This document shows positions 50,160 through 59,891 of a stretch of 64,000 nt of DNA, piece after piece. The translations under genes and the position numbers were made by a program. Within the stretch, counting starts at the first letter, position 1; each line of letters starts with the position of its first letter. This DNA comes from Chitinophagaceae bacterium (GTDB lineage Bacteria > Bacteroidota > Bacteroidia > Chitinophagales > Chitinophagaceae), in the NCBI GenBank assembly GCA_018335935.1, contig JAGXRG010000047.1:1-64000 (forward strand), written 5' to 3'. Under the pieces are notes generated by a model, which worked only from the letters and a program-made list of their open reading frames with translations, searched no databases and was not told the DNA's origin.

Positions 50160-51320
50160 TTAACTTTTTGTAAAGATGTGTTGTATAATTTTTTTGAATG
50201 CAGTGGGTAAAAAAACTGAGGTAGGTACAGAACTCATGATTTTTAAATCTTCCCAAACGGATGTTTCATTATTTAAGAATCGTAAAATTCTTTCAGAAGG
50301 ATTTTTTTTGAAGATGGTTGTAAATATTTTTTCTGCAGTCAGTTTGTTTTTAGAAAGTACTTCTAACAAAACACTATCATAAAAATGAAATTTTTTGTCG
50401 TTAAAACTTCGCTTAATGATAGGGCTTTTATTTGCTGCTAGTAAGCTTACAATTTGTTTTGTTCTTTTTTGAATATTGCTGAAAGCAAAGCCACTACTAG
50501 CTTTTACCCAACCTGCTGCTGTACCAATATTAATGATGTTTTTGTTATGTAAAGGGAAAACATAGTCAGTCATGGGTATTACGCCTTTTTCTTCATGTAT
50601 TATTTTATAATGGTTAAGCTGTAAATTATTTTTTATATAATCAACCAAACCACTATTATATTCATCATCTGTTATAGTTGATTTAGAAAACACTGTATAT
50701 TCTACCAATGCACGTTTTTCATTTATGGGTAATACATATACAAAACTATGTCCGTGGGTTTGTGGAATGTTAAAATCCATGAATGTAGCAATGTCTGATT
50801 CAAAATTATTTTCTTCAGTTTCTATTTCTATTCCTTTAAAGTGTTGAAGTAAACTATTTGATGTGATATGGCTTGCTGTATTAAAGACAATAGAATTGAA
50901 AACATAGGTAGCAGAATAAACCGCATCAGAAGTGGTTACAATAGCCTTGTTTTCTAAATTTTCAATTTTCAGCACGTTTGCTTTTAAAAAGCTAATATTT
51001 TGGAAAGATTTGCAATAGTTTAAAACAAATTCATAAAAATCTATGCCTCTGATCATTTTATATTGGTAGGGAAGAATATTGTAATTGTTTTCAGATAAAG
51101 TACCATTCATCTTAATATTATTCCATTTACAAAAAACAATAGATTCAAAATCACTAGCTTGATTTTCCCAAAAGCACCAGGTTCTGTCATTGTTTATTTT
51201 TTCTGATGAATCTATAACGAGAATATTTTTTTTGGATAAATGTTTATTATTCAGTATTTTATATAATAAACTTAAGCCACTTGCTCCAGATCCGGTAATA
51301 ATATAATCGTATAAAATCAT
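50160..51320 (-). CDS. Lycopene beta-cyclase-like protein
   Basis: The protein of about 386 residues (ATG 51320; a Met five codons earlier is also possible) is a flavoprotein of the CrtY type: YDYIITGSGASGLSLLYKIL (FAD-binding), WCFWENQ, YKMIRGIDFYEFVLNYC, THGHSFVYVLP, VIPMTDYVFP and NIGTAAGWVKASSGFAFSNIQKR. It would cyclise lycopene to beta-carotene. No other carotenoid genes are adjacent, so any pathway lies elsewhere. It lies upstream of lysA on the same strand, which has its own promoter box. Confidence 0.88.
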   Translation of the reverse strand: MILYDYIITGSGASGLSLLYKILNNKHLSKKNILVIDSSEKINNDRTWCFWENQASDFESIVFCKWNNIKMNGTLSENNYNILPYQYKMIRGIDFYEFVLNYCKSFQNISFLKANVLKIENLENKAIVTTSDAVYSATYVFNSIVFNTASHITSNSLLQHFKGIEIETEENNFESDIATFMDFNIPQTHGHSFVYVLPINEKRALVEYTVFSKSTITDDEYNSGLVDYIKNNLQLNHYKIIHEEKGVIPMTDYVFPLHNKNIINIGTAAGWVKASSGFAFSNIQKRTKQIVSLLAANKSPIIKRSFNDKKFHFYDSVLLEVLSKNKLTAEKIFTTIFKKNPSERILRFLNNETSVWEDLKIMSSVPTSVFLPTAFKKIIQHIFTKS

Positions 51321-51458
51321 AGATAAAAAGCTCAAAATCTTTAAAAAATGTAAAAATTACACTACATAATTAATTTGAAGAAACCAATAAAATGCAACAT
51401 TAAGTTAAAATAAATTGTCTTATTATTGCAAACTAAATTTTTAAACTAAAAAAGAGAT

Positions 51459-54400
51459 ATGAGAAAAATCGCAACATTAATCATGTTTTTCTTTTTCACA
51501 GTCGCTCAAGTATGGGCACAAAACCAAACTGTAACAGGTAAGGTAACTGATGAAAAAGGAGCTGCTGTGGCAGGGGCTACAGTAAGAGCCAATGGGGCTA
51601 ATTATGGTACAAGTACAGGTGCAGATGGTAGCTTTTCAATTACTATTCCTGCCAGTGTAAAATCATTAAACATTAGTGGAATCGGATTAGCTACACAAAG
51701 TAATGTTGCTATTCCAAGATCTGGTGCAATTTCAGTAAGAATGGCTCCAGCTGCTGGTGCTGATTTAGATGAGGTTGTAGTACAGGTGCCTTATGGTTCT
51801 ATTAAGAAAACATCTTTTACAGGATCTGAAGGAACTGTAACTGCAAAACAAATGGAGCGTCAACAAGTGGCTTCGTTTACCAAAACTTTAGAAGGTTTAG
51901 TACCGGGTTTAAATGCTACTAATGGTGGTGGTGCTCCAGGTTCTAATGCTGATATTCGTATTAGAGGTATTGGTTCTATCAATGGTAATCAAGCTCCTTT
52001 ATACGTTTTAAATGGTGTGGTTTATGATGGATCAATTTCATCTTTAGACCCTGCAGATATTGAAACAGTTACAGTATTAAAAGATGCTGCTTCAACTGCT
52101 TTATATGGTGCTCGTGGATCTAATGGTGTAATTATGATTACTACTAAAAGAGGTAAAAGAGGTAAAGCACAAATTAATGTTCGTGCAACTCAAGGTTACA
52201 TCTCACGTGGTATTCCTGAATACGACAGAATAGGTTCTAAAGATTATTATGAGATGATGTGGGAAGCTAGTAGAAATGCTTATGTTTATGGTTCTCAACA
52301 AATGAGCTTTGCAGCTGCTGGTGTTCAAGCTTCAAATGAATTAACTGGACCAAATGGTTTAGTGTATAATGCTTATAATGTTCCTGGAAATCAATTAATC
52401 AACTCAGCAACTGGAAAAATTAATCCAAATGCTCGATTATTGTGGGAAGATTCATGGGAACAAGCTTTATTTAGAGTAGCTAATCGTCAGAATATCAATA
52501 CATCAATTGCTGGTGCTGGAGATAAATCTGATTATTTAGTTTCTATGGGTTACTTAAATGAAGAAGGAACTATGATTAAAACTGGATTTAAACGTTACAA
52601 TATGCGTTTAAATGTGAACTCTCAAGCTAATGACTGGTTAAAAACTGGTTTAAATGTTGATGGAGCTTATACTCTACGTCAGAATTCTTTAAATGGTGGT
52701 ACTGCAACCAGTAACCCATTCTATTATTCTCGTCAAATGGGTCCAATTTATCCTGTATATCAAAGAAATTTAACTACAGGTGCTTATGTTATTGACCCTG
52801 CAACTGGTCAACCTGCTTTAGACTGGGGTGTTCCTACTCAAATGGGTACAAGACCATATGCTGGTAATTCAAATAACTTAGGTAGCTTACAGTTGGATGA
52901 TAGAAATTCTAGAAATTTAAATGCTAATGCTAATACCTACATGGATATTAAAATTAACAAGCATTTTTCTTTCAAAACAACTTTTGGTATTAACTTATTC
53001 ACTGGTTATAATACAACTCACCAAAACAGTCAATTTGGTGATGCTGCTGGTGTAAAAGGAAGAACAACAAAATCAACTTCAACTCAAGTATCTTACACTT
53101 TAAATGAAGTATTAAGTTGGAATCAATCTTTTGGCAAGCATAATTTCAACATGTTAGTTGGTCATGAGAACTATTCTTTAAGAATAGATAATGCATCAGC
53201 TACTAGAACTGGTTTTGCTTTCCCTGGTCAAACTGAATTAGGTTCAGCTGCAGTTTTAGAAGGTGCTAGCTCTTCAGTTGATCACTTAAGAATTCAATCT
53301 GTTTTCTCTAACTTAAATTATGATTTCGACAGAAAATATTTAATTTCAGCTAGTATTCGTAAAGATGGTAACTCACGTTTTGCTGAGCCAGTACGTTGGG
53401 GTAATTTTGCATCAGTAGGTGCTGGTTGGAGAGTTTCTGAAGAAGCTTTCATGAAAAAAGCAAGTTGGATTAACGAATTAAAATTAAAAGCTAATTATGG
53501 TAGCTTAGGTAACGAAGGTATTGGTACATATTATGCTTATCAAAATCTTTATGTTTCTGGTTTTAACAATGCTAATGCATCTGGTTATATACCTAATAAC
53601 GTTCCACCTAATACTGAATTGAAATGGGAAAAACCAACAGGTTCAAACTTTGGTGTTGACTTCGTTTTATTCAATAGAAAATTAACAGGTTCTATTGATT
53701 ATTTCAGACGTGGTTCTGAAGGTTTATTCTTTGATGTGCCTCTTCCTCCATCAACAGGTAATGCATATGTAACAAGAAACATTGCTGAAATGATTAACTA
53801 TGGTTGGGAAGTTCAATTAGGTTATAATGCTATCACTAAAAAGAATTTCGATTGGAGAATTGATGTAAACTTTACAACATTTAAAAACGAAATCACAAAA
53901 ATGCCAGCTGAAAGTAAAGAAGTTATTTCTGGTACTAAAAAATTATCAGAAGGTCATTCAATTTATGACTTCTTTATCAGAGAATTTGCTGGTGTTGATG
54001 CTGCAACAGGTTTAGCTTTATATTACAAAGATGTTTTAGATGCACAAGGTAAAGCAACAGGACAAAGAACTGTAACTGATAAATGGTCTCAAGGTACTCA
54101 ATATTATGTTGGTGGTACAGCTTTACCAGATTTTTCTGGTGGTGTAACTAATACTTTCCGTTTTAAAAACTATGAGTTATCTATCTTAACTACTTTCTCT
54201 TATGGAGGTAAATTCTACGATGGAAACTATCAAGGAATTATGCACTTTGGTTCTTATGGTACAGCATGGCATTCAGACATCTTAAACAGATGGCAAAAAC
54301 CAGGCGATGTTACTAATGTTCCAAGAGTTCAAAATGCAGTTGCTGATCAAGATGGTGTTTCTACAAGACACTTATTTGATGGCTCTTTCTTAAACATCAA

Positions 54401-54605
54401 AAACATAACATTAACCTATAACTTACCAAAAGCAACTGCAACTAAATTGCATTTGAATGGTTTATCTGTATTTACTAATGTAGACAATGCATGGTTATTT
54501 ACAGCTAAAAAAGGTATGGATCCTCAAAGAAATTTTGCTGGTACTGCGGATGCAACATTCCCTCCAACCAGAACAATTACTTTTGGTTTAAATGTTAATC
54601 TATAA
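51459..54605 (+). CDS. SusC/RagA family TonB-linked outer-membrane protein
   Basis: The 1048-residue protein has a signal peptide ending near VWAQ, a carboxypeptidase-like regulatory domain (VTGKVTDEKGAAVAGATVRANG, residues 22-110), a TonB box region (DEVVVQVPYGSIKK), a plug domain with RIRGIGSINGNQAPLYVLNGV and DIETVTVLKDAASTALYGARGSNGVIMIT (residues about 135-220), then a 22-strand-type barrel. It imports large nutrients (glycans or peptides) with SusD. It is followed by a SusD gene after 23 bases. The coding sequence is cleaner and less AT-rich than its neighbours, as expected for an abundant protein. Confidence 0.96.
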   Translation: MRKIATLIMFFFFTVAQVWAQNQTVTGKVTDEKGAAVAGATVRANGANYGTSTGADGSFSITIPASVKSLNISGIGLATQSNVAIPRSGAISVRMAPAAGADLDEVVVQVPYGSIKKTSFTGSEGTVTAKQMERQQVASFTKTLEGLVPGLNATNGGGAPGSNADIRIRGIGSINGNQAPLYVLNGVVYDGSISSLDPADIETVTVLKDAASTALYGARGSNGVIMITTKRGKRGKAQINVRATQGYISRGIPEYDRIGSKDYYEMMWEASRNAYVYGSQQMSFAAAGVQASNELTGPNGLVYNAYNVPGNQLINSATGKINPNARLLWEDSWEQALFRVANRQNINTSIAGAGDKSDYLVSMGYLNEEGTMIKTGFKRYNMRLNVNSQANDWLKTGLNVDGAYTLRQNSLNGGTATSNPFYYSRQMGPIYPVYQRNLTTGAYVIDPATGQPALDWGVPTQMGTRPYAGNSNNLGSLQLDDRNSRNLNANANTYMDIKINKHFSFKTTFGINLFTGYNTTHQNSQFGDAAGVKGRTTKSTSTQVSYTLNEVLSWNQSFGKHNFNMLVGHENYSLRIDNASATRTGFAFPGQTELGSAAVLEGASSSVDHLRIQSVFSNLNYDFDRKYLISASIRKDGNSRFAEPVRWGNFASVGAGWRVSEEAFMKKASWINELKLKANYGSLGNEGIGTYYAYQNLYVSGFNNANASGYIPNNVPPNTELKWEKPTGSNFGVDFVLFNRKLTGSIDYFRRGSEGLFFDVPLPPSTGNAYVTRNIAEMINYGWEVQLGYNAITKKNFDWRIDVNFTTFKNEITKMPAESKEVISGTKKLSEGHSIYDFFIREFAGVDAATGLALYYKDVLDAQGKATGQRTVTDKWSQGTQYYVGGTALPDFSGGVTNTFRFKNYELSILTTFSYGGKFYDGNYQGIMHFGSYGTAWHSDILNRWQKPGDVTNVPRVQNAVADQDGVSTRHLFDGSFLNIKNITLTYNLPKATATKLHLNGLSVFTNVDNAWLFTAKKGMDPQRNFAGTADATFPPTRTITFGLNVNL

Positions 54606-54628
54606 TTTTAAACTTTAAAATTCAACAA

Positions 54629-56122
54629 ATGAATAAATTAATAAAAATATCAATTTGGGCAATGATCCCAATTTTGATGGTGGGTTGTAAAAAAGATTAT
54701 CTTGAAACCAACCCAAGTAACGATGTAATTAATACATTGATTTTTACAAATACCACTAATGCAAAAACAGCTTTAGAGGGTATGTACAGAATTACTTTCT
54801 CTCATGCCCCAGCTGTTGGATATGGTGGAGGTAGTTTGCATGCTGACTTTGGTCAAAAAGCTTACGATTTAGTTAATGATCTTATGGGTAACGACATGGT
54901 TGTTCACTCACAAGGATATGGTTGGTTTAATAGAGATTATCAATATACAGAACTTTTAAGAATACAAGATAATTCTCGTCCTCATGTATTATGGGGTTAC
55001 TACTATACTTTAATTAATAATGCTAATAACATTATTGTGAATATAGATAAAGCAGATGGACCTGCTGCTGATAAAGAAAGCATTAAAGGTCAGGCTTTAG
55101 CAATGAGAGCTTTTTGTTATTATAATTTAATTAATTATTTCCAACAAACTTATAAAGGAAATGAAAGCAATAAAGGTGTACCATTATACTTAACTCCTGC
55201 AACTGTAGGTGTTGGTAGAGGTACAGTTCAACAAGTTTATGATGCTATTGTTGCAGATTTAACTGCTGCTGAATTATTATTGACAGGAAAAGCTGCAGAA
55301 GATAAATCTCATATTGGTTTAAGAACTGCTCAAGGTATGAGAGCAAGAGTTGCTTTAACTATGGAAGATTGGGTTAACGCTTCAAAATATGCTGCTTTAG
55401 CTCGTACTGGATATACACCAATGCCAACCACTGAATATACTAAAGGTTTTAATTCAGTTTCTAATCCTGAGTGGATGTGGGGTGCAACAGTTATTGTTGA
55501 CCAAGCTACCATCTTTGCTTCTTTCTTCTCACATATTGATGCTCAATCTAATGGTGGAGTAAGTTATGCTGGATTAGGTGGTCAAAAGAAAATTACAAAA
55601 GATTTATACGATCAAATTAATGCTGCAGATATTCGTAAATCTTTGTTCAGAACTCCAGGTACTGGTACATCAGGTGTTCCTGATTACTGTCAAACTAAGT
55701 TTCGTTTAGCTAACCCATCTTCATGGGCTGCTGATTACTTATTTATGAGAGCTTCTGAAATGTATTTAATTGAAGCAGAAGCTTTATCTCGTCAAGGTAA
55801 TGATGCTGGTGCTAGAACAGCTTTAGAAACTTTAGTAAAAGCACGTTTCCCAGCATATACAGCAGCTGCTTTAAGTGGAACAGCTTTACGTGATGAAATT
55901 TTATTGCAAAGAAGAATTGAATTATGGGGAGAAGGTTTCTCTTGGTTCGATTTAAAAAGATTAAAAGTAGGCTTAAACAGACCAACAGGTGCTGGAAACC
56001 ATGGTGCATTTAATCCTGGTCAAACTGTTTTACCAGCTGGTGATCCATTGTTTGCTTGGAAAATCTGTCAAAGAGAATTCAATGCTAACTTAGCATTTAC
56101 ACCTAATGATCAAAATCCATAA
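54629..56122 (+). CDS. SusD/RagB family surface lipoprotein
   Basis: The 497-residue protein has a lipoprotein signal ILMVGCKKD with Cys near residue 20. The N-terminal ETNPSNDVINTLIFTNTTNA and TPR-like helices (KGQALAMRAFCYYNLINYF), and the C-terminal RASEMYLIEAEALSR and QRRIELWGEGFSWFDLKRLK segments match the RagB/SusD family. It forms the lid of the SusC transporter. The substrate is not revealed by the sequence. It lies between SusC and the third lipoprotein in one transcript. Confidence 0.95.
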   Translation: MNKLIKISIWAMIPILMVGCKKDYLETNPSNDVINTLIFTNTTNAKTALEGMYRITFSHAPAVGYGGGSLHADFGQKAYDLVNDLMGNDMVVHSQGYGWFNRDYQYTELLRIQDNSRPHVLWGYYYTLINNANNIIVNIDKADGPAADKESIKGQALAMRAFCYYNLINYFQQTYKGNESNKGVPLYLTPATVGVGRGTVQQVYDAIVADLTAAELLLTGKAAEDKSHIGLRTAQGMRARVALTMEDWVNASKYAALARTGYTPMPTTEYTKGFNSVSNPEWMWGATVIVDQATIFASFFSHIDAQSNGGVSYAGLGGQKKITKDLYDQINAADIRKSLFRTPGTGTSGVPDYCQTKFRLANPSSWAADYLFMRASEMYLIEAEALSRQGNDAGARTALETLVKARFPAYTAAALSGTALRDEILLQRRIELWGEGFSWFDLKRLKVGLNRPTGAGNHGAFNPGQTVLPAGDPLFAWKICQREFNANLAFTPNDQNP

Positions 56123-56141
56123 TTAAAACACAAAATTTAGT

Positions 56142-57005
56142 ATGAAAAAATTAATAAATTATAGTTTCATGGCCTTATTTCTTCTTGTAGGAGCTAGCTC
56201 TTGCACGAAGAATAATTTGGTTGTGGACAAAACCCCAATTGTAACTCCAGCTCCTTATGCTGAGATGTTATTTACTTCATTCACTGCTAAACCATACAAC
56301 TTGGTTCCACCAACTCCAACAGCTTATGCTATTCCTATTGGTGTTACAAGTGTAGCTTCAGTTGATAGAACAGTTAACTTTACCTATACTTCAAGTACAG
56401 GTGCTGTAGCAGGTACTCATTATAATGCCCCAGCTTCTATAACTATTAAAGCTGGTCAAGCTATTGATACTTTAAAAGTTACTGGTATTTTAGCTCCTTA
56501 TACTACTGGTAGAATTGATACTTTGATGGTTAAAATTTCTAGTGGAGCAATTCCTGCTTTCCCTGGAAAAGATTCTATTAAATTAGTTATTCAACGCTAT
56601 TGCCCTGTAGTTTTAGCTGCAATGGGTGGTGCATATAATGATACTAAAGAGTATAATGCTGCTGGTGCTTTACAATATGGTCCTTATACAGTTAGCTGTG
56701 TTAACTTAGTAATGGTTCCTGGTTCTACAACTAGAGCAACTTGTAAGTTTACTAACTTATACGACTGGGGTTGGAATGATATTTCTGCTGAATTAGATTG
56801 GACTAACCCTTCTAATTTTAGAGTTATTATTCCACAACAACCAACTGGTGGTGTAGGTGCTGGTAATCCTCCTTTTGTAAGAGGATCTACAACTAAGTCT
56901 AGCACTTTCTCATCTTGCGATAATTCAATTACATTATATTGTGATTTATTAAACTCTTCTGGTGGTGTAACTACTGCTAACTACGAGTTTAGATTAAGAA
57001 GATAA
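56142..57005 (+). CDS. Surface lipoprotein, third gene of the SusCD operon
   Basis: The 287-residue protein has a lipoprotein signal (LVGASSCTKN). The N-terminal half has a beta-sandwich like those of DUF1735/DUF4843 family lipoproteins: FTYTSSTGAVAGTHYNAP and ITIKAGQAIDTLKVTGI. The C-terminal half contains SCVNLVMVPGSTTRATCKF and ANYEFRLRR. It probably binds ligand at the cell surface with SusCD. It lies 19 bases after SusD and a strong terminator follows. Confidence 0.78.
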   Translation: MKKLINYSFMALFLLVGASSCTKNNLVVDKTPIVTPAPYAEMLFTSFTAKPYNLVPPTPTAYAIPIGVTSVASVDRTVNFTYTSSTGAVAGTHYNAPASITIKAGQAIDTLKVTGILAPYTTGRIDTLMVKISSGAIPAFPGKDSIKLVIQRYCPVVLAAMGGAYNDTKEYNAAGALQYGPYTVSCVNLVMVPGSTTRATCKFTNLYDWGWNDISAELDWTNPSNFRVIIPQQPTGGVGAGNPPFVRGSTTKSSTFSSCDNSITLYCDLLNSSGGVTTANYEFRLRR

Positions 57006-57025
57006 TTAGATATTTCATATATCTT

Positions 57026-57060
57026 AAAGAAAACCCCACAACTGTGGGGTTTTCTTTTTT
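57026..57060 (+). terminator. Terminator of the SusCD operon
   Basis: AGAAAACCCCACA pairs with TGTGGGGTTTTCT around an AC loop, followed by a T-run. It lies about 20 bases after the stop. Confidence 0.92.
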
Positions 57061-57179
57061 TACATTTAATTATGTAGATGTTAAACTACTTCTATTAATT
57101 ATAGTCTGAAATCTAGTTTTATGAATTGCTGAGATTTGAAAAATAAATTACAATTCTGCAATGTTTAAATAATCATATT

Positions 57180-58211
57180 ATGAAAAAAGTTAGTGTCATC
57201 TGTAGCTTAATTGTAGCTGTTTTCTTCTTTCAATATTGTACTAAAGATGATGCCACTACTAATAACACAACTACACAACCTGTTCTACCAAATACTGTTT
57301 TTAGTTATGTTATCAATTATCCAAATCATATACAAAGCTCATTAGCCTTAAACGATAATACCCCTAATTATAATCCACTTACTAACGATGGTGCTACTTT
57401 GGGTAGAGTTTTATTTTACGACAAGCAATTGTCTAAAAACAATACCATAAGCTGTGCAAGTTGTCATAAACAAACAGAAGCATTTGATGATGATATAGCA
57501 TTAAGCAAAGGATTTAATGGTGGCTTTACACCACGAAATTCAATGTCAATTCTCAATTTACGCTTTTATAAATCGGGTAAAATGTTTTGGGATGAAAGAG
57601 CTGCAACCTTGGAAGAACAAGTTTTAAAACCTATTCAAGACCATGTGGAGATGGGTTTAACCTTATCAGAATTAGTAACTAAAGTTTCAAGTCAAAGTTA
57701 TTATCCTGCTTTGTTTCAAAAAGCATTTGGATCTTTAACCATAGATACTACCAAGATTTCATATGCTTTGGCACAATTTTGCAGGTCAATAGTTTCTTAT
57801 CAATCAAAATACGATTCTGTAAAACAAGGACTTGCCACCTTTACAGCAAATGAAGCTCAAGGTGAACAACTATTTTTAACAGCTGGAGCTAATACTTGTG
57901 CAAGTTGCCATACACCTCCTATGTTTATAACATCAACTCCACAAGCAGCATTTGCTTTATTAGATCCAAATGATTTAGGAATTAATGGACAGAATAGATT
58001 TAAATCTGGTTCCTTACGAAATATTAGTAATCGAAAAGCTTTATTTCATAATGGAAGTATAGCTAATTTACAAGCTATGTTTACAGCAGTTCCTGGCATT
58101 CCTCAACACTCAGTTCCACCGCCAGATGTAGCTAGATTAACAGCTTTCTTAAATACACTTACTGATTATACAATTTTAACTGAACCTAAATTTTCTGATC
58201 CTTTTAAATAG
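57180..58211 (+). CDS. Di-heme cytochrome c peroxidase (MauG/CcpA family)
   Basis: The 343-residue protein has a lipoprotein-like signal (FFFQYCTKDD, Cys20). It carries two CxxCH heme motifs: ISCASCHKQTEAFDDD near residues 91-96 and NTCASCHTPP near residue 240. The region LGRVLFYDKQLSKNNT and RNSMSILNLRFYKSGKMFWDERAATLEEQ (a stretch with the conserved Trp and Glu) fits bacterial cytochrome c peroxidases, which reduce hydrogen peroxide in the periplasm. It sits between a terminator and a convergent gene (3-base gap). Confidence 0.9.
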   Translation: MKKVSVICSLIVAVFFFQYCTKDDATTNNTTTQPVLPNTVFSYVINYPNHIQSSLALNDNTPNYNPLTNDGATLGRVLFYDKQLSKNNTISCASCHKQTEAFDDDIALSKGFNGGFTPRNSMSILNLRFYKSGKMFWDERAATLEEQVLKPIQDHVEMGLTLSELVTKVSSQSYYPALFQKAFGSLTIDTTKISYALAQFCRSIVSYQSKYDSVKQGLATFTANEAQGEQLFLTAGANTCASCHTPPMFITSTPQAAFALLDPNDLGINGQNRFKSGSLRNISNRKALFHNGSIANLQAMFTAVPGIPQHSVPPPDVARLTAFLNTLTDYTILTEPKFSDPFK

Positions 58212-58213
58212 AA

Positions 58214-59836
58214 TTAAGGCTTTATCTTTTCAAGTATTACTGCAGCAAATCTGTTGTCTTCGCTTTTAAAATCTTTAAGCATTTTATATTTTGCTGCATT
58301 CGCTTCAAAATATTTGTATTCAACTTTTCCATACTTAGTGGCATAGTGTGTATCCCAAATAACTATAGTGCCCACTTTTGCTTGATCTAAGGTGCTATCT
58401 CCACTCATTGAAATACATCCGGCAGGGTAATCCCATTTATTCTTACCATAGAAATAATCCATTAAAGCCAAATTTTGAATTATAGGTTTTTGGTCTAATT
58501 TATTTGCAATAACGTATTCGGTAATTTTCTTTTGTTCATAATTTTCATCGCAACACAATTCTTTGGGTTGAATATAAATGAACATAGAAACTACACATAA
58601 ACCAGAAATGACCTTAATTAATGTAGCTTGAGCTTTAATTAAATAAAGTGAACCAATAACTATAATAGATAGTAAAACAGGTATTCTATCTCTAACTCCA
58701 CTTTCAGTATCCATCACTACCCAATTATGAGTATAGGTCATATAAGCAGCAACAAGAGCAATAAAGGGAATAAGTATGAGCAATAAATTTACTTTCTTTT
58801 CAACCTTTTGAAAATTATAAATGGCTATTGTTGCTAGTACAGCCATTAAGGGAGAAACCACTAATAAATACCTTAAATTACCACCGGTACTAGTTAAAAT
58901 TGGATAAGCTTGTAAATTAAATAAACAATGTACCAATATAAAACCCAATGCAGGTATAATGATAGCAAACTCTATTTGCTTAATTTGCTTTGTAGCAATT
59001 TGTGCTAAATAGGTAACCACCAAGCTCAAAACAATTAGGTTATAAATTACGCCACTCATAATTAAATAATGATCAAAACCCTGACGAGGATAAGCATCTT
59101 TAATTGATGCAGCATATTTTCTACTTTCATTTAGTGCATAAAGAATATCTCCCGTAGCTTGCCATCCCCAAATATTATAGAGAAAAGGAAAAGTACCAAG
59201 TGCAAAAAACGCTAACCAATGTTTTTTTCTGAATAAAACAAAAGCAAAATAGGGAAAGATGAAAACGAATTCTTGTCTTAACAACAACACAAATGAAGCA
59301 CATAATGCAAAGCCAATAAATTTTTCTGAATAGAATAAATAAATGGCTAAGGTTAAGAAAAACGCTGTTGGTATTTCACTATAAAACTTAAACGAAAGTA
59401 TAAACCAAAGTGTTTGGCTAATTAAGAGAATAAAGGGTAATGCTGTTTTTTTATCAATTATTTTGCTTGCTAACTTATAAGCCCAAAATCCTGTAAATGC
59501 AGAAAAAAGACAGTTAGCAATTAACACAGCTTGCTTGCCTAATAATACAATGGGGGCATAAATTATTTTCCATCCTGTTTTTGGCCAGTTGCCGAGAATG
59601 GAATTTTTGTCGTGCCAAAAAGATAAGGCATTCATGTATTGTGCACCTTCTTCTCCTTGATAAAAAGAAGTATAATAAAATGAAAATATATAACTGATAA
59701 GAGCCATAACTAGAGTAATCAATAAAGCCTGAAGGTCAGTTATTACAAATGTATCAGTGCCATTACTTACTGGTTCTTTAATGGTATGCAATGGAGTAGA
59801 AATAACTTTATGTTGTTGCTTATTTTTTTTCGACAT
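58214..59836 (-). CDS. Integral membrane GT-C type glycosyltransferase-like protein
   Basis: The protein has about 540 residues with roughly ten membrane helices (LLITLVMALISYIFSFYY, VLIANCLFSAFTGFWAYKLA and others) and a C-terminal soluble tail. The first loop, FYYTSFYQGEEGAQYMNALSF, has acidic residues in the position of the catalytic Asp/Glu of GT-C enzymes (ArnT, PMT-like). I do not recognise a specific family. The start at ATG 59836 is preferred over 59863, because a TATTTTTG box (59861-59868) overlaps the latter. It is the last gene of a set of three glycosylation genes. Confidence 0.65.
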   Translation of the reverse strand: MSKKNKQQHKVISTPLHTIKEPVSNGTDTFVITDLQALLITLVMALISYIFSFYYTSFYQGEEGAQYMNALSFWHDKNSILGNWPKTGWKIIYAPIVLLGKQAVLIANCLFSAFTGFWAYKLASKIIDKKTALPFILLISQTLWFILSFKFYSEIPTAFFLTLAIYLFYSEKFIGFALCASFVLLLRQEFVFIFPYFAFVLFRKKHWLAFFALGTFPFLYNIWGWQATGDILYALNESRKYAASIKDAYPRQGFDHYLIMSGVIYNLIVLSLVVTYLAQIATKQIKQIEFAIIIPALGFILVHCLFNLQAYPILTSTGGNLRYLLVVSPLMAVLATIAIYNFQKVEKKVNLLLILIPFIALVAAYMTYTHNWVVMDTESGVRDRIPVLLSIIVIGSLYLIKAQATLIKVISGLCVVSMFIYIQPKELCCDENYEQKKITEYVIANKLDQKPIIQNLALMDYFYGKNKWDYPAGCISMSGDSTLDQAKVGTIVIWDTHYATKYGKVEYKYFEANAAKYKMLKDFKSEDNRFAAVILEKIKP

Positions 59837-59860
59837 AAAATTTAATAAGTTTTGGTAAAC

Positions 59861-59868
59861 CAAAAATA
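59861..59868 (-). promoter_or_regulatory. -7 promoter box (TATTTTTG) of the GT-C-like gene
   Basis: It is an exact TAnnTTTG match on the minus strand. It overlaps the upstream in-frame ATG at 59863 and leaves about 20 bases before ATG 59836. Confidence 0.35.
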
Positions 59869-59891
59869 ACGTAAATAATGTTGTACTATTT

